64,000 bases of DNA from Arthrobacter sp. MA-N2. GTDB lineage: Bacteria > Actinomycetota > Actinomycetes > Actinomycetales > Micrococcaceae. The stretch's first letter is position 1, and each line of letters opens with the position of its first letter. This document shows positions 41,713 through 50,326 of the stretch, piece by piece. The translations under genes were made by a program, and so were the position numbers. The DNA is taken from positions 278,979 to 342,978 of the forward strand of contig NZ_KI912157.1 in the NCBI RefSeq assembly GCF_000517125.1, read 5' to 3'. Below the pieces are notes generated by a model. It was not told where the DNA came from. It did not search any database and was given only the letters and a program-made list of their open reading frames with translations.

Positions 41713-41985
41713 ATGGAGACCACCCACTCCACCGTGCCCGGCGCTGGCTTGCTGCATGACTGCCAGACCCGCGACGGCCAGCAGTTCCGCATTGTTGTCG
41801 ACCGTCCGGGCAGGCGCGAAATCTTCGTTTACGACTCGGCCGAGCCCGACCGGGCCGTGGCACGAATCGTGCTCGAGGAGGACGAAGCCGATCAGGTCGC
41901 CGAGCTTCTGCACAGCCAGCCGCTCACCGATCGGATCGCCGAACTTGAACGCAGAGTCGCCCGACTGGCAGGGAACGGGAAATGA
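41713..41985 (+). CDS. K+/H+ antiporter regulatory-subunit-like N-terminal domain (KhtT-like fragment)
   Basis: 90 residues resembling the N-terminal domain of antiporter regulatory subunits: TVPGAGLLHDCQTRDGQQFR then DRPGRREIFVYDSAEPD and DEADQVAELLHSQPLTDRI. The TrkA-C (RCK_C) domain that follows in KhtT-type proteins, and the antiporter itself, are absent. Strong ribosome site (ACGGAGGG). The stop overlaps a short frame that does not match an antiporter. Either a truncated regulator or a small adaptor of the DUF1538 module. Confidence 0.7.
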   Translation: METTHSTVPGAGLLHDCQTRDGQQFRIVVDRPGRREIFVYDSAEPDRAVARIVLEEDEADQVAELLHSQPLTDRIAELERRVARLAGNGK

Positions 41986-42152
41986 CGATCGTGGACCCGG
42001 AGCCCGAGGACACCGACAGGAACGCAACGGGGCAAGCAGTCCACAAGCGGCTCGGGTCGTGCGGTCGCGGGTCCTCCCCACTCAACCGCATCTCGTCGAT
42101 TCCCGCTGGAACCGTGGTTGAAAGCTACGACCGAGTCGGAACGGCGAGCTGA
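41982..42152 (+). CDS. short hypothetical frame coupled to the antiporter-regulator-like gene
   Basis: 56 codons beginning at an ATG that overlaps the previous stop (ATGA), a common coupling. The protein is polar and has no membrane helix. I do not recognise it, and it may be the decayed start of a former antiporter gene or simply non-coding. Confidence 0.25.
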   Translation: MTIVDPEPEDTDRNATGQAVHKRLGSCGRGSSPLNRISSIPAGTVVESYDRVGTAS

Positions 42153-42193
42153 CAGGCGAGGTACTCGCAGGATCTTTATCAGGAAAGGACCCG

Positions 42194-43681
42194 ATGGAGC
42201 ACCTCAGTCGATTCGCCGGCGAATTCCTCAAGGCGCTCAAGAACCTTCTGCCGATCGTGGTCGTCGTCTTGGTGTTCCAGCTGCTGGTGTTCCGTTCCAT
42301 TCCCGATGGCCCCTTGGAGCTGGCGGCCGGCCTTCTGATCGTGGCTGTAGGGATTGCCCTGTTCCTGTATGGCCTGGATCTGAGTATCTTTCCGGTTGGT
42401 AAGAACCTGGCGAATCAGTTTGTCCGGAGCGGGGCTCTGGGGCTGTTGCTGCCCTTTGGATTTGCCATTGGCTTCGCGGCCTCCGTCGCGGAGCCGGCGG
42501 TGATCGCTGTCGCGGAGCAGGCCCAGCTGGTCAGCGCTGGCCGAATCAACGCTCTGGTGCTGCGTTTCGTCATCGCAGTGTCCGTGGGGCTGGTCCTGAT
42601 CCTGGGCATCCTGCGCGTTCTGCGGGGCTGGGCCGTGTACAAGTTGCTGATCGGCGGCTACGCGGTGGCGCTGGGACTCACGTATATCGCCCCGGCGGAG
42701 ATCATTGGTCTTGCCTACGATTCGGGCGGGGTCACCACCAACATCGTCAGTGTCCCACTGATCGCGGCAATCGGTCTCGGCCTGGCCAATTCCATCAGGG
42801 GACGCAGCCTGCTCGCGGACGGCTTTGGGTTGGTTGCGCTGTGCGTGATGGTGCCCATGATCGGGGTCCAGCTCTACGGTATCTGGGTCTACACCTTCGG
42901 CTCCGCCGGGCCACCGGCGCCGCCGGTGACTGACTCCGGGGAGGGTGCAACGGATTGGGTGGTCGGCATGATCCTTGGACTCGCGTCAATGGTCCGTGAA
43001 GTCCTTCCTATTGTGGCCGTCGTCTTGTTCTTCCAATGGGTCGCTCTCCGGCGCAGGCTGCCGCACCCCCTGCGGGTCGTCGTCGGCTTCATCATGGTCC
43101 TGGTGGGACTGTATGCCTTCGTGGTCGGGCTCAAGCTCGGGCTGTTCCCGCTTGGGACCCTGATGGCGGAGCAGCTGATCGAGCAGGGAGCCCCTGCCCT
43201 GATCCTGCTCTTTGCGCTGCTGATTGGCTTCGCGGTCACCATGGCTGAACCTGCCTTGGTGGCCATCGGGGAACAGGCGCAGGACGCGTCACCGGGCAAG
43301 ATCAATGCGTTCGCCGTCCGGGTCATTGTCGCCGTTGGTGTAGGCCTCGGCATCGGCTTCGGCGTCTACCGGATATTGGTAGGCGGCCCGTTCCATTACT
43401 TCATCATGGTCGCCTACGCCATCGCGATCGTGCTGATGTTCTTCGCCCCAAAATACATCATTGCGCTGGCCTTCGACCTGGGCGGTGTCACGACGTCGGA
43501 GGTCACCGTGCCGATAGTAACCGCCCTCGGAATCGGCCTTGCCGCCGCAGTGGAGGGCAGGAACGTGCTGATCGACGGGTTTGGCCTCATCGCCTATGCC
43601 TCCATCTTCCCTGTCATCGCCGTCATGGTGTACGCCATGGTGAGGGAAAGAGTTCCCGTTCTAAGGAGCAGACCGGCATGA
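42194..43681 (+). CDS. DUF1538 integral membrane protein with two repeats
   Basis: 495 residues, 12 or more membrane helices. Two homologous halves: FLKALKNLLPIVVVVLVFQL in the first and MVREVLPIVAVVLFFQWVAL in the second, each followed by a GxxLFLYGLxLxxFPxG segment, a VAEPA/MAEPA segment, INALVLRFVIAV or INAFAVRVIVAV, and SGGVTTNIVSVPLI or LGGVTTSEVTVPIV. Such inverted or tandem repeats with conserved Glu and Thr in the membrane suggest a transporter, substrate unknown. ATG preceded by AGGAAAGG; stop overlaps the PII-like gene (ATGA). Confidence 0.85.
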   Translation: MEHLSRFAGEFLKALKNLLPIVVVVLVFQLLVFRSIPDGPLELAAGLLIVAVGIALFLYGLDLSIFPVGKNLANQFVRSGALGLLLPFGFAIGFAASVAEPAVIAVAEQAQLVSAGRINALVLRFVIAVSVGLVLILGILRVLRGWAVYKLLIGGYAVALGLTYIAPAEIIGLAYDSGGVTTNIVSVPLIAAIGLGLANSIRGRSLLADGFGLVALCVMVPMIGVQLYGIWVYTFGSAGPPAPPVTDSGEGATDWVVGMILGLASMVREVLPIVAVVLFFQWVALRRRLPHPLRVVVGFIMVLVGLYAFVVGLKLGLFPLGTLMAEQLIEQGAPALILLFALLIGFAVTMAEPALVAIGEQAQDASPGKINAFAVRVIVAVGVGLGIGFGVYRILVGGPFHYFIMVAYAIAIVLMFFAPKYIIALAFDLGGVTTSEVTVPIVTALGIGLAAAVEGRNVLIDGFGLIAYASIFPVIAVMVYAMVRERVPVLRSRPA

Positions 43682-44028
43682 AATTCACAGCAGTCATCGT
43701 GATCGCCCCCGACGAGCTTGAAGACAGGGTGATTGAACATGCGCAGCGGGCCGGCGCGACGGGTGTGACCATCCTGCCGGGCAAGGGCATCGGTGGCGAG
43801 GCCAGGAAGACGTTTTTCGGGCTCACCTTCGAAGGCACACAATCAGTGCTGCTGATGGTCGTCGGCGCCCACCTGACTGCGCCCATCCTGAAGGAGCTGC
43901 ACCAGGTACTGGTCAGAGGGACCGAATCCCGGGGCCTGGCCTTCGCGATCCCGATTGAGCACCTGACCGGGATCGACATGCGCCAGGTGGTCAGGTTCGA
44001 GGAGCACCTGCGCCGCGAGGGCGCCTGA
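43678..44028 (+). CDS. PII-like signalling protein
   Basis: 116 residues with a PII ferredoxin-like fold: AVIVIAPDELEDRVIEHAQR, then GATGVTILPGKGIGGEARKT and the FFGLTFEGTQSVLLMVVGAH strand. It lacks the T-loop tyrosine pattern of GlnB/GlnK and has a longer FGLT loop. PII-like proteins bind nucleotides and regulate membrane transporters. Coupled to the DUF1538 gene by 4-base overlap and followed by a CBS gene, it probably gates or senses for the transporter. Confidence 0.82.
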   Translation: MKFTAVIVIAPDELEDRVIEHAQRAGATGVTILPGKGIGGEARKTFFGLTFEGTQSVLLMVVGAHLTAPILKELHQVLVRGTESRGLAFAIPIEHLTGIDMRQVVRFEEHLRREGA

Positions 44029-44058
44029 GCCTGTCCGCACCTAAAAAGGAGGAAAAAG

Positions 44059-44448
44059 ATGCTGACCGTCAAAGATGTCATGGTCCCCGAGGTCGTTACG
44101 ATCTCCCCTTACAGCACCCTGCGTGAGGCGCTGTCGACGATGAAGGAGCGCCAGGTGAAGAGCTTGGTGGTGGAGCGCCAGCACGCCCATGATGCCTACG
44201 GCATGCTCAGCTACAGAGAACTTCTGGACACCGTTGTTGCCCAGGACGGAGATGTGGACCTCCTGAACGTCTACGACGCAGCCACGATTCCCGCAATCAC
44301 TGTCAACGAGGACCTGTCCGTCCGCCAGGCAGCGGCCCTGATGAGCCGCTATCACCTGAGCCGACTCGTCGTGGTCGAAGGAAATCAGCTCGTTGGGCTG
44401 CTCGCCATGAATGACATCCTCGCCCGGCTCATGGACGAACTGACCTGA
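44059..44448 (+). CDS. CBS-domain pair protein
   Basis: 129 residues consisting of two CBS domains: VKDVMVPEVVTISPYSTLRE and IPAITVNEDLSVRQAAALMS, each followed by a SLVVVE / RLVVVEGNQLVGLL strand-helix. CBS pairs bind adenosine nucleotides and regulate channels and transporters. It follows the PII-like gene with a strong AAGGAGG ribosome site, so it is likely a second nucleotide-sensing subunit of the DUF1538 module. Confidence 0.88.
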   Translation: MLTVKDVMVPEVVTISPYSTLREALSTMKERQVKSLVVERQHAHDAYGMLSYRELLDTVVAQDGDVDLLNVYDAATIPAITVNEDLSVRQAAALMSRYHLSRLVVVEGNQLVGLLAMNDILARLMDELT

Positions 44449-44751
44449 CCCTACTGCGCTGACCAGGACATCGACACGGAACATCTTTGTCCGGACTGAA
44501 CGATGACTTACCGTATGGACAAGAACTCGCCGGATGCCCGCACCCGGATACATCCTGTTCGAATTCTGAAGCAGGAAAATCCCCAAGCTGCCGTCTTGAA
44601 AAGCAAAAGCTTTTCGAGACACTGTTCAGGGCGTCGGGAGGAGCCAGTGCCGGACTGAGAAAACCGGGCTGGCTGATGTCCCGGAAACACGTCTCACCGT
44701 AAATCGTCTCAGCATAGCCTCGTGACGGACTTTTTGAGTCAGAATGGCCTG
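44449..44751. other. intergenic before the transposon, no gene
   Basis: About 300 bases. No family recognised; short repeats of CGTCTCA and a GACTTTTTGAGTC palindrome near 44727-44742 could be recombination (res) sub-sites of the adjacent serine recombinase. Confidence 0.4.
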
Positions 44752-45348
44752 ATGAGGCAATTGGGCTACACGCGGGTGAGTACTTCGAACCAGGATGCCC
44801 AGCTGCAGCTCGACGCTCTGCTCTCCGTCGGTGTGCAAAGGCGCGACGTCTTCGCCGACGTGACCTCGGGAAGTAAGACGGCGATCGAACGGCCCGGGAT
44901 GAAGAGGCTCCTCGAGCACGCCGAGGAGGGCGACACCGTCGTTGTGTGGCGGGTCGATCGGCTGGGCCGGTCATTGATCGACGTGCTGAACACCGTGAAC
45001 CTGCTGCGCGAACGCGGCGTCCAGGTCCGATCCATCTCAGACGGTATCGACCCGGCGACCTCGACAGGTCGATTGATGCTGAACATGCTCGCCACCTTGG
45101 CCGAGTATGAGCGCGAGCTGATCGTCGAGCGGGTCAATGCCGGCATCGCCGCCGCCAGACAGAACGGAACGCGCTTTGGCCGGCCACTGACGGATCCGGT
45201 TGTCATTGCGGACAAGCTGGCGATCGCGCAGGACGCCCGGGCCAAGGGACGCACCGCGGAAGACGCCGCCCGTCTCGTTGGATGGAGCCGTGCCACTCTC
45301 TACCGCCACCAGCAAGCTCTCGCCGCCCGCGAGAGCACCAGAACGTAG
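44752..45348 (+). CDS. serine recombinase (resolvase/invertase), first copy
   Basis: 198 residues. Catalytic Ser in GYTRVSTSNQDAQLQ, the DRLGRS motif in WRVDRLGRSLIDVLN, and LATLAEYERELIVERVNAGI; C-terminal HTH around RTAEDAARLVGWSRATLYRH. Length and order match Tn3/Tn552-type resolvases. The ATG at 44752 is chosen by alignment with MRxxGYxRVST proteins; a GTG at 44722 would add 10 residues. The stop codon lies in the same frame as the transposase that follows, with no start codon between. Confidence 0.92.
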   Translation: MRQLGYTRVSTSNQDAQLQLDALLSVGVQRRDVFADVTSGSKTAIERPGMKRLLEHAEEGDTVVVWRVDRLGRSLIDVLNTVNLLRERGVQVRSISDGIDPATSTGRLMLNMLATLAEYERELIVERVNAGIAAARQNGTRFGRPLTDPVVIADKLAIAQDARAKGRTAEDAARLVGWSRATLYRHQQALAARESTRT

Positions 45349-45351
45349 GTA

Positions 45352-46738
45352 ATCCTGAACGGCGATGAGCGCTGGAAAGTCCTTCGACTCTACGTCGAGG
45401 ACCAGATCCCGCTTGCCGCCCTTGCCCGCGAAACCGGAATCAGCACCCGGACTCTTCAGCGCTGGCTCCGGCTCTACCGAACTGGTGGCGGGAGTGCTCT
45501 TGACCTGCATCCACGCGCCGATGCCGGCATACGTCGCATAGACCCAGGAATGGTTAGGTTTATCGAGGGACTCGCGCTGACCAGACCGCGCCCGAGTATC
45601 GCAACGTTGCACCGACTTACGGCGGCCGAAGCGGGCAGACGAGGCGTCCACGCGCCGAGTTACTCCGTCGTCCGCAAGATCGTCCAGGCACTGGACCCCG
45701 CCCTGGTGACCCTGGCTCTCGAAGGTCCCGCATCCTACCGGGACCGGCATGAACTTGTCCTTCGCCGCCGCGCCGACTGCCCAAACCACATCTGGCAAGC
45801 GGACCACACCCAACTCGACATCCTCATCAACGGCGCCAATGGCAAACCTGACCGGCCCTGGCTGACGACAGTGATGGACGATTACTCCCGGGCGCTCTGC
45901 GGCTACACCGTCTTCACCGGTGCGCCCTCAGCGCTTAACACAGCTCTCGCCCTCCGGCAGGCTATCTGGCGCAAGAGTGATCCCAGCTGGGCAATGTGCG
46001 GACTGCCCGACATCCTGCACGTGGACCACGGCTCCGACTTCACGAGCCACCATCTTGAACACACTGCCATCGAGCTGCACATCCGAGTCATCCACTCGAC
46101 CATCGCCCGGCCGCAGGGCCGGGGAAAAATTGAGCGGTTCTTTGGCACCATCAACACCGAAGTTCTTCCCAACCTCCCCGGACACCTGGGGCCGGGGAGG
46201 TTGGGAACCTCAGCCCGCACTCGATCTCCCCGGACTTGATCGCGCCATCGGAGGCTTCGTCACCGTCTACAACGACCGGCCTCACAGTGAGGTCGGTATC
46301 TCACCACGGGATGCTTGGGTCGCCGATGGCTGGCTTCCCAGGATGCCCGAAAGTCTGGAGGACCTCGACGGACTCCTCCTGACAGTTCCAAAGAACCGAA
46401 CCGTGCAACGCGACGGCATCCACTTTCAAGGCCAGCGCTACCTCTCACCCACGCTGGCGCCCTTCGTGGGGCAAACCGTCACCATCCGCTACGACCCCCG
46501 GGACATCTCCGAGATCCGCGTCTACGACCACGACACCTTCGTTTGCGTCGCGGTCGATGAAGACCACCCCAACCTTCGTCTGAGTCTGCGGGACATCGAG
46601 GCTGCACGGAGAGCGCGCCGGAAAGAACTGCGCCGCACCATCAACGACCGTATTCCATCAGTCATCAGCCGTGAAGAACCGCACATCACTGAACCAGTAC
46701 GGCGCCGGCGCCGACTGCGCACCTACGAAGAGGACTAA
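45352..46738 (+). pseudogene. Tn552/TniA-like DDE transposase, start lost and frameshifted
   Basis: The protein would have about 460 residues, near the p480 of Tn552. N-terminal HTH (DERWKVLRLYVEDQIPLAAL, then ARETGISTRTLQRWLRLYR) begins right after the resolvase stop, in the same frame, with no ATG/GTG/TTG before 45550. The rve core is intact: WQADHTQLD, VDHGSDFTS and GRGKIERFF give the DDE triad. At 46166-46207 the frame shifts by one at a perfect palindrome; the C-terminal Mu-type beta-barrel (VTVYNDRPHSEVGISPRDAW) continues in the next frame to 46738. Probably inactive, unless recoding occurs. Confidence 0.8.
46166..46207. repeat. perfect 16-bp palindrome at the transposase frameshift
   Basis: Arms 46166-46181 (TTCCCAACCTCCCCGG) and 46192-46207 pair without mismatch around a 10-base loop. 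The two transposase frames meet exactly here. The structure is what a template-switch (quasipalindrome) mutation would produce. Confidence 0.9.
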
Positions 46739-47547
46739 TGATGAACACCACCTTCATCGTCACCAAAGAACACCGGCGCTTCACCGAGTTCGCCAATGCA
46801 GTCCGAAAAGAACGAACAATAGGGATCTGCCACGGAGATGCCGGAGTGGGTAAAACACTCTCTGCGCGCCGCTACGCCAACTGGGATGATCTGGAGCCTT
46901 ACATCACCGAATGGGGACCACGCGGCGACCAGGACGAAAAGCACTACACCCTCGCCAACCGCTCCCGCGCCGTCTTCTACACCCCAGACGTACTCTGCCG
47001 TCCCAAAACCCTCATGGATGACATACACCGATACCAGGTGAGAATCGGCTCGTGCATTGACGAACACCTGCACAAACTCGATGCCGCACCACGTTCACTG
47101 AACAGAGTCACCACACTCGTGGAGCTGCTCATCATCGACGAAGCCGAACGGCTAAACGCGACAGCCCTCGAACTGCTCCGTGACAACCACGACCGAACAC
47201 ACCTGCCGATGATCCTCATCGGCATGCCCGGCATAGACCAACGATTCCGGCACTACCCCCAGCTGTACAGCCGGCTCGGCTTCTCCCACCGATACCGCGC
47301 CCTTGGCAGAGACGAGCTCCTCTTTGTCCTGGACCGACACTGGAAACGCCTCGGACGGACCCTCGACCCGGATGACTTCACCGACGCCCAGGCAATCGCC
47401 GCAGTAGAACGCATCACCCGAGGCAACTTCCGTCTCCTCGAACGGCTATTCCCCCAGATCACACGCGTCCTCAAGATAAACCAGCTCGAAACCATCACCG
47501 ACGACGTCGTGGAAGCAGCAGCAAGCATCCTCGTTATCGGGAACTAG
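46738..47547 (+). CDS. TniB/p271-like AAA+ transposition ATPase
   Basis: 269 residues, matching the size of the Tn552 p271 ATP-binding protein and TniB. Walker A is ICHGDAGVGKTLSARRY and Walker B is LLIIDEAERLNATALELLRD; the DNHDRTHLPMILIGMPGID sensor segment is typical of the MuB/TniB/TnsC group. It would select target DNA for the transposase. ATG overlaps the transposase stop (TAATG). This frame is intact although its partner is broken. Confidence 0.9.
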   Translation: MMNTTFIVTKEHRRFTEFANAVRKERTIGICHGDAGVGKTLSARRYANWDDLEPYITEWGPRGDQDEKHYTLANRSRAVFYTPDVLCRPKTLMDDIHRYQVRIGSCIDEHLHKLDAAPRSLNRVTTLVELLIIDEAERLNATALELLRDNHDRTHLPMILIGMPGIDQRFRHYPQLYSRLGFSHRYRALGRDELLFVLDRHWKRLGRTLDPDDFTDAQAIAAVERITRGNFRLLERLFPQITRVLKINQLETITDDVVEAAASILVIGN

Positions 47548-47683
47548 CGACACAGAGCGAAAACAGAACGCCGCCACCTATCGAACAAGTCCACAGAAAA
47601 AGGTCAAGAAATCGCTCTTACGCTAGTCAAAACTGGTTGCCGAAAAGAAAGCCGGTCAAAAGGGTATAGAGAGGGTTTTTGAC

Positions 47684-48277
47684 GTGTCCAGGAACATAGT
47701 TGGCTATGCGAGGGTCAGCACTCGGGGTCAATCGCTTGATTCGCAGGTAGATGCGTTGGTAGCGGCCGGGGCAGTGCGCGTCTTTCAGGAGTACGCCTCC
47801 GGTGCTACCCAGGCAAGGGCACGTTGGAAGGATTGCCTGGATTATCTGCAGCCGGGCAACGTGCTGTTGGTCGCGGACCTGACCAGGTTAGGCCGTAGTA
47901 CCTCCGACCTTGCGGATATCGTCACAGTTCTGGGTCAGCGGGGGATAGGCTTCCGTTCGCTGGCTGAGCCCTGGTTGGATACAACTAGTGCCCACGGCAA
48001 GCTGATCTTTGACATGTTTGCTTCCCTTGCGGAATACGAAAGGTCACGGCTGTCGGAAAGAACGAAGGCTGGGCTGGCTGCTGCTAAAGCGCGAGGCCGG
48101 CTCGGCGGCCGCCCGCGGTCGATGACGCCAGGGAAACTGGAAACGGCTCGGCAGTTGCGCAGCGAAGGGAAGACTTTGAAGGAGACGGCTGAGCGGCTCA
48201 GCGTCAGCATTTCCTCCCTGACTCGGGCCTTGAGCCGTAACGACGTCGTGCCAGAATCTGTCCCTGAAGCCGCATGA
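47684..48277 (+). CDS. serine recombinase (resolvase/invertase), second copy
   Basis: 197 residues. Catalytic Ser in VGYARVSTRGQSLDSQ, the TRLGRS motif, and MFASLAEYERSRLSERTKAG; C-terminal HTH with LKETAERLSVSISSLTRAL. Sequence differs clearly from the first recombinase, so it is not a duplication. GTG start after GAGAGGG. Upstream 47548-47683 contains GTCAAAA direct repeats (around 47628 and 47658) that may be crossover or binding sites. Confidence 0.9.
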   Translation: MSRNIVGYARVSTRGQSLDSQVDALVAAGAVRVFQEYASGATQARARWKDCLDYLQPGNVLLVADLTRLGRSTSDLADIVTVLGQRGIGFRSLAEPWLDTTSAHGKLIFDMFASLAEYERSRLSERTKAGLAAAKARGRLGGRPRSMTPGKLETARQLRSEGKTLKETAERLSVSISSLTRALSRNDVVPESVPEAA

Positions 48278-48294
48278 CTTAGGGGGAAGGCTGT

Positions 48295-48678
48295 TTGTTG
48301 GAGCTTAGCGATTACGACACTGTCTTTGCCGAGGCTGTCTATACCTTCGTTCAGGTTTGCAGGCAGCGCGGTTATGCTCCAGAGCCGGTCCTTCTTGCCG
48401 ACCTCGGGAGGGTTCCAGGAGTCTATACCGGGGAGGTTGGGCTGGGGTGGAGTTTCCGGCTTAAGGAGACCGATGAGTTGCATGCTGTCACTGAAGGTGG
48501 AGCCCTTTACAAGGCTACTCGGACGTGGAGGTTGGATCGTAAGCCCTCATGGCTTCAGCAGCTATCGGGCAGTAGTTTCCTGATTGTCACGTCCGAAGTC
48601 CAAGTCGATAAAGCTTCGCAACTGCGGGTGGGCATCATGAACGGCCTTCTGCAATTCCTCGAGGAAGAAAGACACTGA
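48295..48678 (+). CDS. hypothetical protein
   Basis: 127 residues from a TTG at 48295 (or 48298), with AGGGGGAAGG before it. Features: a hydrophilic alpha/beta protein with VYTFVQVCRQRGYAPEPVLL near the start and LIVTSEVQVDKASQLRVG near the end; no membrane segment or known motif. It follows the second recombinase by 17 bases and may be a passenger of the transposon or the edge of the defence region. No function can be assigned. Confidence 0.6.
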   Translation: MLELSDYDTVFAEAVYTFVQVCRQRGYAPEPVLLADLGRVPGVYTGEVGLGWSFRLKETDELHAVTEGGALYKATRTWRLDRKPSWLQQLSGSSFLIVTSEVQVDKASQLRVGIMNGLLQFLEEERH

Positions 48679-48866
48679 CATCGCCCGCACCCCCTACGTT
48701 CATTTAGTGGGTGGGACTCGGGTGAGTTCCTGAAGGGGAAAGCCTCCCCGCTGGTAAGTCTCGTTCCATTGACCTGACACCCCACTAATACGGGTAGTTT
48801 GTCAGGGGCCTCACATAACATCCCTCTAATGGGCGCTATGCGCGGAGCTTTAGATGGGGGAAAGTT

Positions 48867-50315
48867 GTGAAAGCACTTGAGAACTGGCCGGCGCTTATGC
48901 CCGACGAGCGTACCCAGCTTGGTCTTTCGCGGAGGGCGCCTAAACCCGGTACTACTGTCGCGGCCAGGCATCCAGAAGTCTTGGACATGTGGGACGACGA
49001 TAATGCCTTCGGCCCAAATGACATTCCCGCCTCTTCACCTGTGAAGGTGCGTTGGGTGTGCGGGCGAGGGCACAAGTTCGTCGAGTCAGCAGTGGTCCAG
49101 TGCGGTGCGGCATCCGGCTGGCGCCGGGACGCTGGCGGATCACGTTCATGCTTCACCTGCGTGGGGGAGCAGCTGCACGGATGGGTGCGGCTTGGATGTG
49201 GTCACGAAGTCATTGCCAAGCCCGGCTCCGAAAATATGGCCATCTGCGGCTCATGCCGGGCCGCTTCCTTCGCTACGAAGAGAACGGTCAAGGGTCCTAA
49301 ATACCCTGTCGGGACGGTGATCCAATCGCGGAATCTTACGACTTCCCAGACTGAAGAGCAGGTGCGGGCAAAGCTCGTTGCCGCCGGGTTCGCGGTTCAT
49401 AAAGGACGTAGCGGCATACAGTGTGGGCAGGAACCGCGCCTCAGGAATTTCCCCATCCTCACGCCAGATATCCTGATTTCCAAGACCAAAGTATGCGTGG
49501 AAGTTGACCCCGCCCATACTCATGCCGGCAAGGAACGGGAGGACAACACCCGGAACCAACTCCTCGCCGGCGCGGGATGGAAAGTTGTGCGTCTGAGGCT
49601 CGGCGGTCTTGGCGCCATCGGGGACCATGATGTGCTGGTCGAGTCCGAAAAGGTTACGAACGAGGCAATGGAGGCCCTGGCAGCAGCGGTCGCCGAAGCA
49701 GTTGAAGGCCGGCCTGGAATCGTTCGAAGAATCAGGAAAAAGGCCCCAGCCGTCGTCCGGCAGAAGTCTCGATTGGGTGCCATCGCCCAACACAAACGTT
49801 ACGACAACGGCTTCCACGTCTCGTGGCAGCTGGATTCGGGGCGGGTTGAGCGGATGGTGGCGATGGAGAACGGACGCTACTTGGCCACCCAAGAACGCTG
49901 GGAAGCGCCGAAGTTTATCTGCCCCCTGGGCCTGCATGAGCTGCCAAGACAACAGTGGCGCGATGCTCTGCAGGAAATCTTGGGAAAAATGTCAGAGAAA
50001 GATTTCATGCCAAAGTCCAGGTTTCCTTGGGGAGATGAGCTATTCATCGGAGAACAGGCATCGACTGTGCAAGTTCATCCGAGGTTATATTTAGGCGCGT
50101 CAGCATGGGATTTGACGGCCAATCTAGCTGGCGTGGACGCTTTTACCGAGCGCGCGATATGCGCAGGCAGAGATGTTCAGGCTGAGCTGCACCCAGAAGC
50201 CGTCGAACGCGGCTGGTTCATTGCTGCCGTGGGGCAACACAAGGGAAAGCGCGGCGATTACCAGGTTATCCAACTTCGGATGGCCGGGGCTCCAACGGAA
50301 CTCTCAAGAAGTTGA
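48867..50315 (+). CDS. zinc-ribbon protein with VSR-like PD-(D/E)xK nuclease domain
   Basis: 482 residues. The N-terminal domain follows the zinc-ribbon (DUF4379-type) plan HPEVLDMWDDDNAFGPNDIP, then VRWVCGRGHKFVES and SRSCFTC; a second Cys cluster is CGHEVIAKPGSENMAICGSC. From about residue 165 comes a VSR/DUF559-like nuclease with LTPDILISKTKVCVEVDPAH (Asp about 201, Glu about 211) and GWKVVRLRL. The C-terminal 200 residues are unassigned. GTG start after GATGGGGGAAAG. It converges on a gene (50668-52386) built from the same ribbon type, which argues for a shared DNA-targeting role in defence. Confidence 0.72.
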   Translation: MKALENWPALMPDERTQLGLSRRAPKPGTTVAARHPEVLDMWDDDNAFGPNDIPASSPVKVRWVCGRGHKFVESAVVQCGAASGWRRDAGGSRSCFTCVGEQLHGWVRLGCGHEVIAKPGSENMAICGSCRAASFATKRTVKGPKYPVGTVIQSRNLTTSQTEEQVRAKLVAAGFAVHKGRSGIQCGQEPRLRNFPILTPDILISKTKVCVEVDPAHTHAGKEREDNTRNQLLAGAGWKVVRLRLGGLGAIGDHDVLVESEKVTNEAMEALAAAVAEAVEGRPGIVRRIRKKAPAVVRQKSRLGAIAQHKRYDNGFHVSWQLDSGRVERMVAMENGRYLATQERWEAPKFICPLGLHELPRQQWRDALQEILGKMSEKDFMPKSRFPWGDELFIGEQASTVQVHPRLYLGASAWDLTANLAGVDAFTERAICAGRDVQAELHPEAVERGWFIAAVGQHKGKRGDYQVIQLRMAGAPTELSRS

Positions 50316-50326
50316 TGGCCTCGAGC

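Noticed and set aside
47548..47683. GTCAAAA repeats as the transposon end
   Set aside because: No matching inverted copy found near 44450-44751, so transposon termini could not be placed; noted only as possible recombinase sites.
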